A stretch of DNA of 64,000 bases from an uncultured Synergistales bacterium. Lineage in GTDB: Bacteria; Synergistota; Synergistia; Synergistales; Aminobacteriaceae. This document shows, in pieces, positions 36,045 to 45,143 of the stretch. The translations under genes and the position numbers were made by a program. The notes under the pieces are model-generated. The model ran no database searches. It was not told the DNA's origin and saw only the letters and a program-made list of their open reading frames with translations. The stretch's first letter is position 1. The number at the start of each line of letters is the position of its first letter. The stretch spans positions 1 to 64,000 of the forward strand of contig CAJODC010000007.1 in NCBI GenBank assembly GCA_905233215.1, read 5' to 3'.

Positions 36045-37787
36045 CTAGAAAAACTCCTTCTCGAAAATATTATTACTGTCTGCGCTCTTCACTGATATTA
36101 CAGGAAGAACGACAGCGAATGATGAGTTACGTTTACGCAGAACATCACGCACCCGTGTTTTTATGGCCTTTCGCAAAGCGTCAGGGTTGGCACGCCCTCT
36201 CATTGACCCGGCAAGCTCCTGCACTGTCTGTTCACTGACGGCGTAAAGTTCCTTGAAGATGTCTGCGCTGTCCTCAGAGATGAATACTCCCTGTGTCTCA
36301 ATCGCTATCGGTGCGGCAAGATTCCCTCGTTCGTCAATAGCTGCTGCCACGACCATCACACCGTCTTCGGAGATTTCACGGCGTTCCTTGAGAACTTCGC
36401 TCTTGATGCTTCCTGCTGCGTTGCCGTCAACTATGACCGCTCCCGATTGAACATGGCCGTGCTTCTTCGGGGGATTGTTGCGGGTGAACGTGAGGATTTC
36501 GCCGTTGTTGACAAGAAAAATATTGCGTGAGGGTATGCCAACTTCCTGCGCTAACTGTGAATGCCTCACCATGTGCTTGTACTCTCCGTGCATGGGTACG
36601 AAGTATTGAGGGCGTGTCAGGTTCAGCATTATCTTTAACTCCTCGCTTGATGCGTGGCCTGATACGTGAATCTGTCTGTCCCTCTCGTAGACTACTTCAC
36701 AGCCTTGAGCGAAGAGTCTGTTGATGGTATTGTTGACGAGTTTTTCATTTCCCGGTATCACTGACGCTAAGAGAAACACTACGTCATGTTCGCCGAGTTC
36801 GATTGATTTATTCTCGCCCCTGCTCATCGTTACGAGACCCGAAAAAGGTTCGCCCTGACTGCCTGTCGTAACTATAACTAGCTGATTGTCCGAATATTTC
36901 CAGATTTCCTCAATGTTGATGATTATCTTGCTGTCGATTTTGAGATAGCCCGTGTCGCGTGCAAGTTCGGCGTTACGAGTCATGCTTCGTCCCAAAAACG
37001 CTATCTTCCTGTTGAAACGTGCTGAAACGTCTGCGACTTGTTGAATCCTGTGAACGTTGCTGGCGAATGAGGATATTATGATTCTCTTGCTTCGATAAGT
37101 CCTGAACAGTGTATCAAGCGTGGCAGATATGATTTTTTCCGATGGAGTGAAGCCTTTTTTCTCGGCATTAGTCGAGTCTGAACACAATAGCATTACTCCC
37201 TTGTCGCCCTCTTCGGCAAACGCTCCGTAATCCGTAACTCTTCCGTCAACAGGAGTCGAGTCCAGCTTGAAATCGCCTGTGTGAACGATTCTTCCCAAAG
37301 GAGTTTCAATCGACAGAGCTACACAGTCAGGTATAGAGTGTGCTACCGCTATGAATCTCACGGTGAAAGAACCGATCTTTATCACATCGCCTGCTCTTAT
37401 CTCGTGCATGTCGGGCTTCAACATCGGCAGATCGTCCTGTAGCTTGTTGCGTATCAATCCGAGCGTCAACTGTGTGCCGTAAATAGGAGCTTTGATTCTC
37501 TGCAATACGTAGGGCAGTCCGCCTGTGTGGTCTTCATGGCCGTGTGTGATGATTAAGGCGAGAATCTTGTCTCTGTTGGACTCAAGATATGATATATCCG
37601 GCACGATGTAATCAATTCCCGGCAACTCGCTGTCAGGGAATTTCAACCCTGCATCAATCACCAGAATCTCATCGCCGTACTCGAGAACGTACATGTTCTT
37701 TCCGATCTCGCCCATTCCGCCTAAAGGGATAAAGCACAGCCTGTCCCTGTCAGTTTCGCCGGGTCTGTGTTTGTGAACTCTTGACAT
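36045..37787 (-). CDS. rnj: Ribonuclease J
   Basis: A 580-residue metallo-beta-lactamase/beta-CASP nuclease with endonuclease and 5'-3' exonuclease activity in mRNA decay and rRNA maturation. The zinc motif is THGHEDHTGGLPYV near residue 82; the CASP motifs include ISSFASNVHRI and VTTGSQGEPFSGL, and SGHASSEELKIML and FVPMHGEYKHM follow. A C-terminal J-specific domain completes it. The ATG is preceded by AAGGAAGG. A 15-bp palindrome at 37859-37873 lies in its upstream region. Confidence 0.95.
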   Translation of the reverse strand: MSRVHKHRPGETDRDRLCFIPLGGMGEIGKNMYVLEYGDEILVIDAGLKFPDSELPGIDYIVPDISYLESNRDKILALIITHGHEDHTGGLPYVLQRIKAPIYGTQLTLGLIRNKLQDDLPMLKPDMHEIRAGDVIKIGSFTVRFIAVAHSIPDCVALSIETPLGRIVHTGDFKLDSTPVDGRVTDYGAFAEEGDKGVMLLCSDSTNAEKKGFTPSEKIISATLDTLFRTYRSKRIIISSFASNVHRIQQVADVSARFNRKIAFLGRSMTRNAELARDTGYLKIDSKIIINIEEIWKYSDNQLVIVTTGSQGEPFSGLVTMSRGENKSIELGEHDVVFLLASVIPGNEKLVNNTINRLFAQGCEVVYERDRQIHVSGHASSEELKIMLNLTRPQYFVPMHGEYKHMVRHSQLAQEVGIPSRNIFLVNNGEILTFTRNNPPKKHGHVQSGAVIVDGNAAGSIKSEVLKERREISEDGVMVVAAAIDERGNLAAPIAIETQGVFISEDSADIFKELYAVSEQTVQELAGSMRGRANPDALRKAIKTRVRDVLRKRNSSFAVVLPVISVKSADSNNIFEKEFF

Positions 37788-37858
37788 ACATTACCTTCCT
37801 TAATATGTGAAAATTTATATATTTCCCGTTCTTGACGGGTGTAAATTCTTCTTCGCTT

Positions 37859-37873
37859 TTGTATATTATACAA
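37859..37873. promoter_or_regulatory. Palindrome upstream of rnj, possible operator or part of its promoter
   Basis: TTGTATA-T-TATACAA is a perfect 7-1-7 inverted repeat in the 88-base gap between pbpC and rnj. On the minus strand it contains TATAAT and is followed by about 70 bases of leader before rnj. The AT-rich composition means it could arise by chance. Confidence 0.3.
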
Positions 37874-37875
37874 GT

Positions 37876-40059
37876 TTAGAAGAGCTTTTCACTTTCGGAC
37901 TTTTTGCCCGGCGTAAATATTTTTACTGTTACGGCTGAACTTTTCCCGTTACCGTCCGTTGCGCTCACAACGTGTTCACCGTCTTCAAGCGAAGTGAAGA
38001 GAGTCTCGCCTGTCTTTGACGAACCGATATATTTCCCGTCAGCGTACCACCACACAAAGCCCTTTGAGCCTTCAGCCTTCAACGGTATTTTCCTCTCAGT
38101 GTCAAAAGGAGCGTTGAAGTATGAAGCTCCCGGAATCGGTGAGATTATCGCCAAATTCTTACCGCCTTGAATGCTGAAACCGGCAGGCATGTTACGGGCA
38201 ACTTTCCCGCCCTTCAGAGCGTGAATGTCGCAAGGCACGGTATGAGTCACGTTTTTGACCGCCCATTCAAGTTTTGTTGACGGACACAAAGCGATCGGAG
38301 GCTTTCCCGACAATGAGCAGACTTTCCGAGCGATGACATTTTCGGGCATCTCGTACCACGTTGATTTTGGCGACACGGCACGAAGGATTTTTATTGCTAT
38401 CGGCGATGACGCTCTAGCCCCTACGAGTCCTTCCCATGATGAGCCGTCAGCCCTTCCAGCCCACACACATACAGTGTAATCAGGTGTCCAAGCGCAAGCC
38501 CAAGCGTCTCGAAGCCCGTATGATGTCCCTGTCTTCAATGCAACCTGCCATTTCTGATGAGTGGCACGGGCAAGCAGTAACAGTTCACCGTCATACTTGA
38601 GCATGTCGCTTACTATCCAGCAGCCTGCGGACGTTGCGATTCTCTCGCTTGTCTGAACGCTGTCCCTCATGAGCTTCAACGGTCTGTGAACACCGAGTGA
38701 GGCAAGAGCAGTATACGCTTCGAGCTGTTCAAGCAGTGTAACCTCACAGCCTCCGAGTATCAGAGAGTCCCCGTAATATTCCGGCGACTGTGTGAGATGA
38801 GCGTAACCGGCGTTCCTCATGAACGAAAGTACACGGTCATTGCCAGCCGAACGAAGTACACGAACCGCAGGAGCGTTCAGAGATTCATGAAGCGCAGTTC
38901 TCGCCGTAACCGCTCCCCTGTAAGTCAGATCGAAATTTCTCGGAGCCCTTCCCGAAAATGCAATCGAAGTGTCAGCAAGCAGTGTTGACGGCGTTAATAT
39001 CCCCTGCTCCACCGCTGAGAGGTACGCAAAGGGCTTCAACGTTGAGCCGGGCGAACGGGGCGACCTTCCACAGTCAACCCAAGATGAATCATGGCTGAAA
39101 CGAGCGTTGCCGACCCAAGCACAGAGATTAGCCGTCTTGTTGTCCACTACTCCTGCCGATAAAGTTACGTCTGACGGAAAATCATTCAGAGACTGTCGCA
39201 ATATCGCCTCAAGTTTCGTCTGAATCTCAATGTCAAGCGTTGTGTCATACCTTCCTGAATGCTGTGGATTTTGTGATAGTAACAACTCGCAGTAGTGCCA
39301 CGCTCTTGAAGGCAGATTAAATTTTTGTCTCGGCAATTCCTCAAGGTAAGCCCTTGACGCTGTAGAACGGTCAAAAATTTTCTTGCGTTCCATGAGAGCG
39401 ATAATCTCGTTACGGCGTTTCATGGCCGCTTCAGGGTGTCTGTCAGGCCGGTACAATGCAGGGCCGTTCAACATTCCTATCAGCAGGCACGCTTCACCGG
39501 GAGAAATCTGACTCGCTGTCTTGCCGAAATATATCAGGCTCGCCGCTTGAACTCCCCGAATATTTCCGCCGAAGGGAGCAAGGTTCAAATAGCATTCAAG
39601 AATTTTTGACTTTGACAGTTTGCGCTCAAGTTTCAACGCCATTATGAACTCTCTGATTTTTGTTGACACTGTACGCTTTCGGCCTTCGCGTTCCGACACT
39701 GACAGCCTCACGACTTGAGCGGTTATCGTTGAAGCTCCAGAGACTACTCGGAAGCGTGAAACGTTTTGAGCAGCTGCACGGAGCAATGAAAGGAAGTCAA
39801 CGCCGATGTGTGAGAAAAATCTCCCGTCCTCAGCGTTGACGGCGACTAACGGAAGCCATTTGCCCATCTCATCAAGAGGAACGGGGATTATTCGTTGAGA
39901 ATCTTGAGACAGTCTGACATGAAACAATCTGCCCTTGATGTCGTACATTACGGGCGATGCCGGGATTTCCGTTACCTGTTCGGAGTTGATGTCAATCTTC
40001 AGCCACAGAAAAATCAGCAGAGCAAGAGCAGACAGTAACAGTAACAGACATTTCTTCAT
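37876..40059 (-). CDS. pbpC: Penicillin-binding protein 1C (bifunctional transglycosylase/transpeptidase)
   Basis: A 727-residue class A PBP anchored by an N-terminal helix (LLLLLSALALLIFLWL). The GT51 glycosyltransferase domain shows VAVNAEDGRFFSHIGVDF, SGASTITAQVVRL and NLAPFGGNIRGVQAASL. The transpeptidase domain shows SXXK in SPGSTLKPFAY, SXN in HESLNAPAVR and KTG in ALKTGTSYGLRDAW. The C-terminal BiPBP_C-type domain (ISPIPGASYFNAPFDTER, then WWYADGKYIGSS) is diagnostic for PBP1C. It polymerises and crosslinks peptidoglycan in the periplasm. It overlaps the upstream nptA-type gene by four bases. No alpha-2-macroglobulin partner, often beside pbpC in other bacteria, is present. Confidence 0.94.
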   Translation of the reverse strand: MKKCLLLLLSALALLIFLWLKIDINSEQVTEIPASPVMYDIKGRLFHVRLSQDSQRIIPVPLDEMGKWLPLVAVNAEDGRFFSHIGVDFLSLLRAAAQNVSRFRVVSGASTITAQVVRLSVSEREGRKRTVSTKIREFIMALKLERKLSKSKILECYLNLAPFGGNIRGVQAASLIYFGKTASQISPGEACLLIGMLNGPALYRPDRHPEAAMKRRNEIIALMERKKIFDRSTASRAYLEELPRQKFNLPSRAWHYCELLLSQNPQHSGRYDTTLDIEIQTKLEAILRQSLNDFPSDVTLSAGVVDNKTANLCAWVGNARFSHDSSWVDCGRSPRSPGSTLKPFAYLSAVEQGILTPSTLLADTSIAFSGRAPRNFDLTYRGAVTARTALHESLNAPAVRVLRSAGNDRVLSFMRNAGYAHLTQSPEYYGDSLILGGCEVTLLEQLEAYTALASLGVHRPLKLMRDSVQTSERIATSAGCWIVSDMLKYDGELLLLARATHQKWQVALKTGTSYGLRDAWACAWTPDYTVCVWAGRADGSSWEGLVGARASSPIAIKILRAVSPKSTWYEMPENVIARKVCSLSGKPPIALCPSTKLEWAVKNVTHTVPCDIHALKGGKVARNMPAGFSIQGGKNLAIISPIPGASYFNAPFDTERKIPLKAEGSKGFVWWYADGKYIGSSKTGETLFTSLEDGEHVVSATDGNGKSSAVTVKIFTPGKKSESEKLF

Positions 40060-41678
40060 GCTTTCTTGTTCATTGCGAGAATGTCAAGAGTGTAACCGGC
40101 GATGTTATTGCTGTGATCACCGATACGTTCAAGATTGCTGAGTAACGTTATGAAGTTCACGCCCTTTTCAGGGTCGCATTCACCGCGATTGAGTCGGTCA
40201 ATGTGTCTCTTTCTGTATTTCTTTTCCTGAGAGTCAATCTTCTTCTCAATCTCGCTGATTACCTGCCAAGCCTGCGCGCTGTTCTCGTTCTTCAACGACT
40301 TCATTGACGTGTCGATGGCAAGGCATGTAGTCTCGTACATGTCTCGGAACTCCTCAACGGCCTCGTCAGAGAGATAGTGATTCATAACGTCAGAGCGTTC
40401 GATGAGATTTTCGGCACGGTCGCCAATTCTCTCAAGGTCCAAACTAGCGTTGACGTAACAGCCTAAAACGGTACTGACTTCATCGCTGACTCCTCTCTGC
40501 CAAATTTCGCTGGCATATGACGAGATCGCTCGTGTGATTTTGTTCACACTGTCTTCAAGGCTGTCGAATCTCTTGCGCCTGTCCTCAAGTTTCGCCTCGT
40601 CAAAGTGGAAGAATGTCTCACGTATAAGGTCAAACATTCTGTGAATGATGTCGCCCATGTGCAGCAATTCATCTTTGACGGCTTCGACTGCGCTCGCTGA
40701 AGAGATGCTGATGAGTTTCGGGTCAAGATACATGACATCTTCGGGCTTGTCTTCGGGGCGTAATGGTACGAGTTTCGAGATGAATTTAGCGAGAAGTGAA
40801 ACGAATGGGAAGAATATTATCGTGTTGATGACGTTGAAAATCGTGTGAGCGTTTGCGATTTGACGGCCAATATCGGGGCTTGTCGCAAGTATTATCGTCC
40901 GATAAACTGGAAGGAGCGTCAAGAATATCACCGTTCCTATCAGGTTAAAGAGAACGTGTCCGAGTGCCGCCTGTTTCGCAGGGCGTGAGGCGTTGAGCGA
41001 CACAACGATTGCGGTTAAAGTCGTGCCGATGTTGTCGCCGAGTATTATCGGTATGGCCATGTCGAGAGTGATTAAGCCCTGAGAGGCTACAGCGATTGTT
41101 AGACCGATTGTAGCCGCTGATGACTGAATCAAAGCCGTCAAAATTATTCCTGCCAACACTCCTGTGAGAGGATTTTTGCTGAGGAAGAGCAATAAATCTT
41201 TGTGCTGTGAAATTATGTGTGAAGCGGTCTTCATTGTCTGCATTCCCATAAAGACGAGACCGAGACCAATCATACCGCTTGCGAGATATGCCATCTGCTT
41301 TTTGCTGATTAACATTGACGAGAAAACGCCCACGAAAATCAGCGGTAGAGCGAGAGTGTCAATGTTGAAGGCCAAGAGTTGAGCCGTAACGGTTGTTCCG
41401 ATGTTGGCACCCATGATGAGTCCAAGAGCCTGTTGAAGAGACAGAAGGCCGTTGTTTACGAATGAGACTGTCATGACTGTGGTACCGGCGGAAGACTGAA
41501 TCAGAACTGTAACGATGATGCCGACGATGATGCCTCGCAGGGGAGTTTTTGTGAGTTCCCCAAGAAGCTGGCGGAGCTTATCCCCGGCGAGGTTCTGAAG
41601 CGAAGCAGAGAGCAGTTTTATTCCGTAAAGGAACAGCGCGACTCCTCCTGCAATGGTGAAGAAAGTAGTGATATTCAA
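40056..41678 (-). CDS. Na+/phosphate cotransporter (NptA/PNaS) with PhoU domain
   Basis: A 540-residue protein with two Na/Pi cotransporter repeats. The paired motifs VLIQSSAGTTVMTVSFV and ALIQSSAATIGLTIAVA (QSSA) are the family hallmark, and MGANIGTTVTAQ and LGDNIGTTLTAIVV follow each repeat. About eight hydrophobic segments are followed by a C-terminal helical PhoU-like domain (~residues 335-535) with LERIGDRAENL and LERIGDHSNNIAG. It imports phosphate with Na+ in the inner membrane. The TTG start is supported by AGGAGG nine bases upstream. It overlaps pbpC by four bases, so the two are co-transcribed. Confidence 0.92.
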   Translation of the reverse strand: MNITTFFTIAGGVALFLYGIKLLSASLQNLAGDKLRQLLGELTKTPLRGIIVGIIVTVLIQSSAGTTVMTVSFVNNGLLSLQQALGLIMGANIGTTVTAQLLAFNIDTLALPLIFVGVFSSMLISKKQMAYLASGMIGLGLVFMGMQTMKTASHIISQHKDLLLFLSKNPLTGVLAGIILTALIQSSAATIGLTIAVASQGLITLDMAIPIILGDNIGTTLTAIVVSLNASRPAKQAALGHVLFNLIGTVIFLTLLPVYRTIILATSPDIGRQIANAHTIFNVINTIIFFPFVSLLAKFISKLVPLRPEDKPEDVMYLDPKLISISSASAVEAVKDELLHMGDIIHRMFDLIRETFFHFDEAKLEDRRKRFDSLEDSVNKITRAISSYASEIWQRGVSDEVSTVLGCYVNASLDLERIGDRAENLIERSDVMNHYLSDEAVEEFRDMYETTCLAIDTSMKSLKNENSAQAWQVISEIEKKIDSQEKKYRKRHIDRLNRGECDPEKGVNFITLLSNLERIGDHSNNIAGYTLDILAMNKKA

Positions 41679-41795
41679 ATGATTTTCCCTCCTAGAATAG
41701 CGTTTGATATTTCAAGAGAGTATAACAGAAATTGTTGAAGCTGTCGGGAAAATGAATTGTAAACCAAAAAAGAAAGCTATTGTCGACTGTATCGC

Positions 41796-41804
41796 TGATA
41801 TAAT
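41796..41804 (+). promoter_or_regulatory. Extended -10 promoter for the rib genes
   Basis: TGATATAAT matches the extended -10 consensus TGnTATAAT, 27 bases before the ribD start. I see no FMN riboswitch in the 152-base gap. Confidence 0.5.
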
Positions 41805-41830
41805 TTTGTTGAAAGGCAGGTTGAAAACGC

Positions 41831-42922
41831 TTGCAGAATTTTTCACACATGAAGCGTGCTTTATCTTTGGCTGAAAATGGAAGGGGCTTAACTTCTCCGA
41901 ATCCTATGGTGGGCTGTGTGATAGTGAAAGACAATCGGGTAATCGGTGAAGGCTGGCACAAGAAGTACGGCGGTCCACACGCTGAAATTGAAGCGATAAA
42001 TGACGCTCATTCACGAGGCGAAAGCGTCAGAGGCTCTACAGTTTATGTTACTCTCGAACCTTGCAGCCACTTCGGAAAGACTCCGCCATGCGCTGACAGA
42101 CTCGTTAAAGAGGGAGTCAGCGAGGTATTCATAGCGATGAGCGATCCTAATCCTAAAGTCAACGGAAAAGGTATGGCGATTTTGCGCGAGGCAGGAATAA
42201 AAGTTACGATGCTTGAGGAGTTTGAACAGTCAGCAAAAAATCTCAACAGAGGATTCATTTTCCTGCACAAACACGGAAGACCCTTCGTCAGTCTCAAGGC
42301 AGCAATGAGTCTTGACGGCAGAATGAATTTGTCGAACGGTTCAAGCAAATGGATAACAGGACTTGAGGCACGCACGGAAGCTCACAGAATGCGAGCTGAG
42401 AATGACGCTGTGATTGTAGGAGTGAACACTGTGCTGGCTGATGACCCTGAATTGACGGTCAGACACGTTGAGGGAGTCAATCCTTTTCGTGTTGTACTCG
42501 ATTCGACATTGAGGACGCCTCCGTCAGCAAAAATTATCGGCAATGACGGCAAGTGTATCATCGTAACATCTTGTGATGATGCCGAAAAATCTGACGCTCT
42601 TTCATCGGCCGGAGCTGAAGTTCTAACAGTACCGACAACAAGGGATTTATCATTCGTCTTGAAACAGCTTGCGGCTCATGGAATTTTGACGGTAATGGTT
42701 GAGGGAGGCCCTGACGTTTTGAGCGTGTTTTTGATTGAAGGGCTTGCGGATTACGTGAGATTTTTCGTGTCGCCGAGAATTTTCGGTGAAGGGCGGTCAT
42801 TCAGTCTCAACATGAATTTTTCTGACGTTAATGAGGCGTTTCGTCTTTCGTCAACAAAAATTAAGACGCTCGGAGATGATGTGATGATAGAAGGGAGATT
42901 GACATGTTCACCGGACTTATAG
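41831..42922 (+). CDS. ribD: Bifunctional riboflavin biosynthesis deaminase/reductase
   Basis: Catalyses the deaminase and reductase steps that follow GTP cyclohydrolase II. The N-terminal deaminase domain has the zinc motifs GGPHAEIEAI and TLEPCSHFGKTPPCAD. The C-terminal reductase domain shows VSLKAAMSLDGRMNLSNG, AVIVGVNTVLADDPELTVR and VMVEGGPDVLSVFL. The 363-residue length is normal. The start is taken as TTG at 41831 because GGCAGG precedes it; ATG at 41849 has no ribosome-binding site. The end overlaps ribE by 19 bases. Confidence 0.95.
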   Translation: MQNFSHMKRALSLAENGRGLTSPNPMVGCVIVKDNRVIGEGWHKKYGGPHAEIEAINDAHSRGESVRGSTVYVTLEPCSHFGKTPPCADRLVKEGVSEVFIAMSDPNPKVNGKGMAILREAGIKVTMLEEFEQSAKNLNRGFIFLHKHGRPFVSLKAAMSLDGRMNLSNGSSKWITGLEARTEAHRMRAENDAVIVGVNTVLADDPELTVRHVEGVNPFRVVLDSTLRTPPSAKIIGNDGKCIIVTSCDDAEKSDALSSAGAEVLTVPTTRDLSFVLKQLAAHGILTVMVEGGPDVLSVFLIEGLADYVRFFVSPRIFGEGRSFSLNMNFSDVNEAFRLSSTKIKTLGDDVMIEGRLTCSPDL

Positions 42923-43524
42923 AGACAATCGGAACGATCAAGAATTTCAGCAGGAAGGGAACGTATTACCGATTGACGGTTGAGGCTTCATTTTCGGGTG
43001 AATTGACGCTCGGACAATCAGTGAGTGTCAGCGGTGCATGTCTTACTGTAACACGGAATGATGACAAGACGTTTGATGTTGACATGATGAACGAGACATT
43101 CACGAGAACTTCATTCGGTCGTAACGCTTCTGTCGGCAGGCGAGTCAATCTTGAACGGGCTATGAGACTGACTGACAGACTGGACGGACATTTTGTGCTT
43201 GGCCATGTTGACGGTGTAGCGACTCTCCGTGAACTTAGAGGGACTGAAACGAAAGAGGCTGTATTCGTCCCTGAGAACAAAGAATTATTGCGAGGGATAG
43301 TCGAGAAGGGCTCTGTTGCGGTTGACGGAGTGAGCCTGACGGTGATTGACGCAGGGAGCGAGTCATTCAGCGTAGGGATTATTCCGGCGACTCTTTCGGC
43401 CACAACTTTGGGAGGACTCAGAGTCGGAGGAATAATCAACCTTGAGACGGATATACTCGGCAAGTATGTCGAACGTCTGACTATCGGAGGCAATGAGCCT
43501 GATTGGCATTCGTTATTGTCTTGA
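42904..43524 (+). CDS. ribE: Riboflavin synthase alpha subunit
   Basis: A 206-residue enzyme that dismutates 6,7-dimethyl-8-ribityllumazine to riboflavin. The two homologous barrels are visible: MFTGLIETIGTIKNF and VSVSGACLTVTR in the first, GHVDGVATLREL and VAVDGVSLTVIDAG in the second. The start lies inside the ribD 3' end after AGAAGGGAG. Its last 44 bases overlap the 3' end of the convergent mtnA gene, and no terminator lies between them. The product feeds FMN/FAD synthesis. Confidence 0.95.
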   Translation: MFTGLIETIGTIKNFSRKGTYYRLTVEASFSGELTLGQSVSVSGACLTVTRNDDKTFDVDMMNETFTRTSFGRNASVGRRVNLERAMRLTDRLDGHFVLGHVDGVATLRELRGTETKEAVFVPENKELLRGIVEKGSVAVDGVSLTVIDAGSESFSVGIIPATLSATTLGGLRVGGIINLETDILGKYVERLTIGGNEPDWHSLLS

Positions 43525-44554
43525 GGCTCTCGGTGAAGGGAGGCAATGCTATTCCGTACTCTGTAACGATTCCCGTAATCAATTCGTGATCGGTAACATC
43601 GAACGCAGGGTTATAGACATTGACGTTATCGGGAGCCATTCTCTTTGAGTACCACATTTCCGTAATTTCTTCGGGCTTTCTCTGTTCGATGACGATTTCC
43701 GAGCCTGTTTTGATGTTCATGTCGACAGTGGAGACAGGACAGAAGACGTAAAACGGAATGCCGTAATGTTTAGCGATGACGGCAAGACCTGACGTTCCGA
43801 TTTTGTTGCAGCAGTCCCCGTTTGATGCAGCCCTGTCGCAGCCAACGAATACAGCTCTGACTCTTCCTTCCTTCATGACTTGAGCGGCCATGTTGTCGCA
43901 AATCAGAGTAGTGTCTACACCATCGGCCATGAGTTCAAACGCTGAGAGCCTTGCGCCCTGTAACAGCGGTCTTGTCTCATCGCAGTAGACGTGGAAATTC
44001 ATGCCTCTCTCACGTCCAAGATGAATGGGAGCTAATGCAGTGCCGTATTTTGACGTGGCTAATTGACCGGCGTTGCAGTGTGTCAATATTCCGTCGCCGT
44101 CATGAATAAGTGTCAATCCGTACTCGCCAATTCTCCTGCAAGTCTCAGTATCTTCGGACTTAATCGCTAATGCTTCGAGCCGTAAAATCTCCCTGATTTC
44201 TGGAATGCTCATGCTGACGTTGACGGAGTTGTACATTCTGTTGAGAGCCCACGAGAGATTAACGGCTGTCGGTCTTGCGGAATTGAGGTAGTCTTTTGCC
44301 TGACGCAATTTTGCGAGGAATGAAGGCGAGTCTTGAGCGTCAATCTTGAGTGCTTCGAGGTACAGTCCGAACGCTGCGGCTATTCCGATAGCCGGTGCGC
44401 CTCTGACCTGAAGTGTGTAGATGGCGTTGTGAATGTCGTGAATTTCCGTGAGATGAAGAATGTTGACTTGAGCCGGTAATTTTGTCTGATCAAGTATGAG
44501 GAGTGCCTTTTCGTTTTCGTCAAGAGAAACTGTTTCGTATTTGAGTATATTCAT
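43481..44554 (-). CDS. mtnA: S-methyl-5-thioribose-1-phosphate isomerase
   Basis: A 357-residue eIF-2B-like enzyme that isomerises methylthioribose-1-phosphate in methionine salvage; some homologues act on 5-deoxyribose-1-phosphate. Family blocks are TLQVRGAPAIGIAAAFGL, ILTHCNAGQLATSKYGTALAPI, YCDETRPLLQGARLSAFEL, IVEGCDRA-like VFVGCDRAASNGDCCNKIGT and VYNPAFDVTDHELITGIVTE. The ATG at 44554 has AGGTG upstream and is preferred to a GTG 12 bases earlier. It lies on the opposite strand between ribE and ribA, splitting the usual riboflavin gene order. No other mtn genes are here. Confidence 0.93.
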   Translation of the reverse strand: MNILKYETVSLDENEKALLILDQTKLPAQVNILHLTEIHDIHNAIYTLQVRGAPAIGIAAAFGLYLEALKIDAQDSPSFLAKLRQAKDYLNSARPTAVNLSWALNRMYNSVNVSMSIPEIREILRLEALAIKSEDTETCRRIGEYGLTLIHDGDGILTHCNAGQLATSKYGTALAPIHLGRERGMNFHVYCDETRPLLQGARLSAFELMADGVDTTLICDNMAAQVMKEGRVRAVFVGCDRAASNGDCCNKIGTSGLAVIAKHYGIPFYVFCPVSTVDMNIKTGSEIVIEQRKPEEITEMWYSKRMAPDNVNVYNPAFDVTDHELITGIVTEYGIALPPFTESLKTITNANQAHCLR

Positions 44555-44590
44555 GATTATAATCACCTGTGAAGATTATAGCTTACTGTG

Positions 44591-44599
44591 TGCTAATAT
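44591..44599 (+). promoter_or_regulatory. Extended -10 promoter for the small gene pair
   Basis: TGCTAATAT resembles the extended -10 form TGnTATAAT and lies 29 bases before the first small gene, divergent from mtnA. Confidence 0.4.
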
Positions 44600-44627
44600 T
44601 GATTTTGTGAAGGAGATGCAAAAATTC

Positions 44628-44897
44628 ATGATGTACCCATTTATGACACTCAACGATGACACGGAGATAACACACTCGGAGATGTACCCTGATGGAACTG
44701 TCAAAGTCTACATTGAGACTCCGACAGATGACGGCAAATTTCACGATGCGACGTGCTGGCTGCCGATGTTTAGATGGGAAGTTCACGGTTATTCGTGGCT
44801 GGAGATGCAGTATTTGAGTCAGCTGGTTAGGAGGAATGAGCCTCTGTTCATCAAGTATTCTATGGAGGGCGGTGTTGTTAGTGCCGACGATTCTTAA
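44628..44897 (+). CDS. Small protein of unknown function, first of a toxin-antitoxin-like pair
   Basis: An 89-residue acidic protein with MTLNDDTEITHSEMYPDG, VKVYIETPTDDGKFHDATC and WLPMFRWEVHGYSWLE. I recall similar uncharacterised proteins in gut Clostridia beside DUF4160/DUF2442-type genes. AAGGAG at 44610-44615 supports the ATG at 44628. It overlaps the next gene by 17 bases, the arrangement expected of a coupled antitoxin-toxin or toxin-antitoxin pair. No catalytic residues are apparent. Confidence 0.6.
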   Translation: MMYPFMTLNDDTEITHSEMYPDGTVKVYIETPTDDGKFHDATCWLPMFRWEVHGYSWLEMQYLSQLVRRNEPLFIKYSMEGGVVSADDS

Positions 44898-45114
44898 AAT
44901 CGGAAGGTATGTTGTTCATGTTTCCGTAAGGCGGGCAGGCTCTAACGCTACAAAATTATGGATAACCAGCAGCGGAGAAGTTCTTGTTGACAACAATAAC
45001 TCAAAAATTCCAGAGAAGGATCTTAATGGAATTATTGATGTCATAAAGAATAACATTCCTGACATCGAGGACGCATGGTTCAAACGTTTTGGTGAAATAC
45101 GACATATCCGCTAA
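44881..45114 (+). CDS. Small DUF4160-like protein, second of a toxin-antitoxin-like pair
   Basis: A 77-residue protein starting at a GTG inside the preceding gene, with GGAGG upstream. The N-terminus VPTILKIGRYVVHVS and the C-terminal AWFKRFGEIRHIR follow the pattern of DUF4160 proteins, which are often paired with DUF2442 and suspected to be toxin-antitoxin components. The central KLWITSSGEVLVDNNNSK is like the KFWL segment of that family. The similarity is by recall, not by search. The pair sits between mtnA and ribA. Confidence 0.6.
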   Translation: MPTILKIGRYVVHVSVRRAGSNATKLWITSSGEVLVDNNNSKIPEKDLNGIIDVIKNNIPDIEDAWFKRFGEIRHIR

Positions 45115-45143
45115 AATTATCCCGCAAAGAGAGATGAAAATAC

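Noticed and set aside
41679-41830. FMN riboswitch before ribD
   Set aside because: None of the conserved RFN-element blocks is present, and the leader after the -10 element is only about 20 bases.
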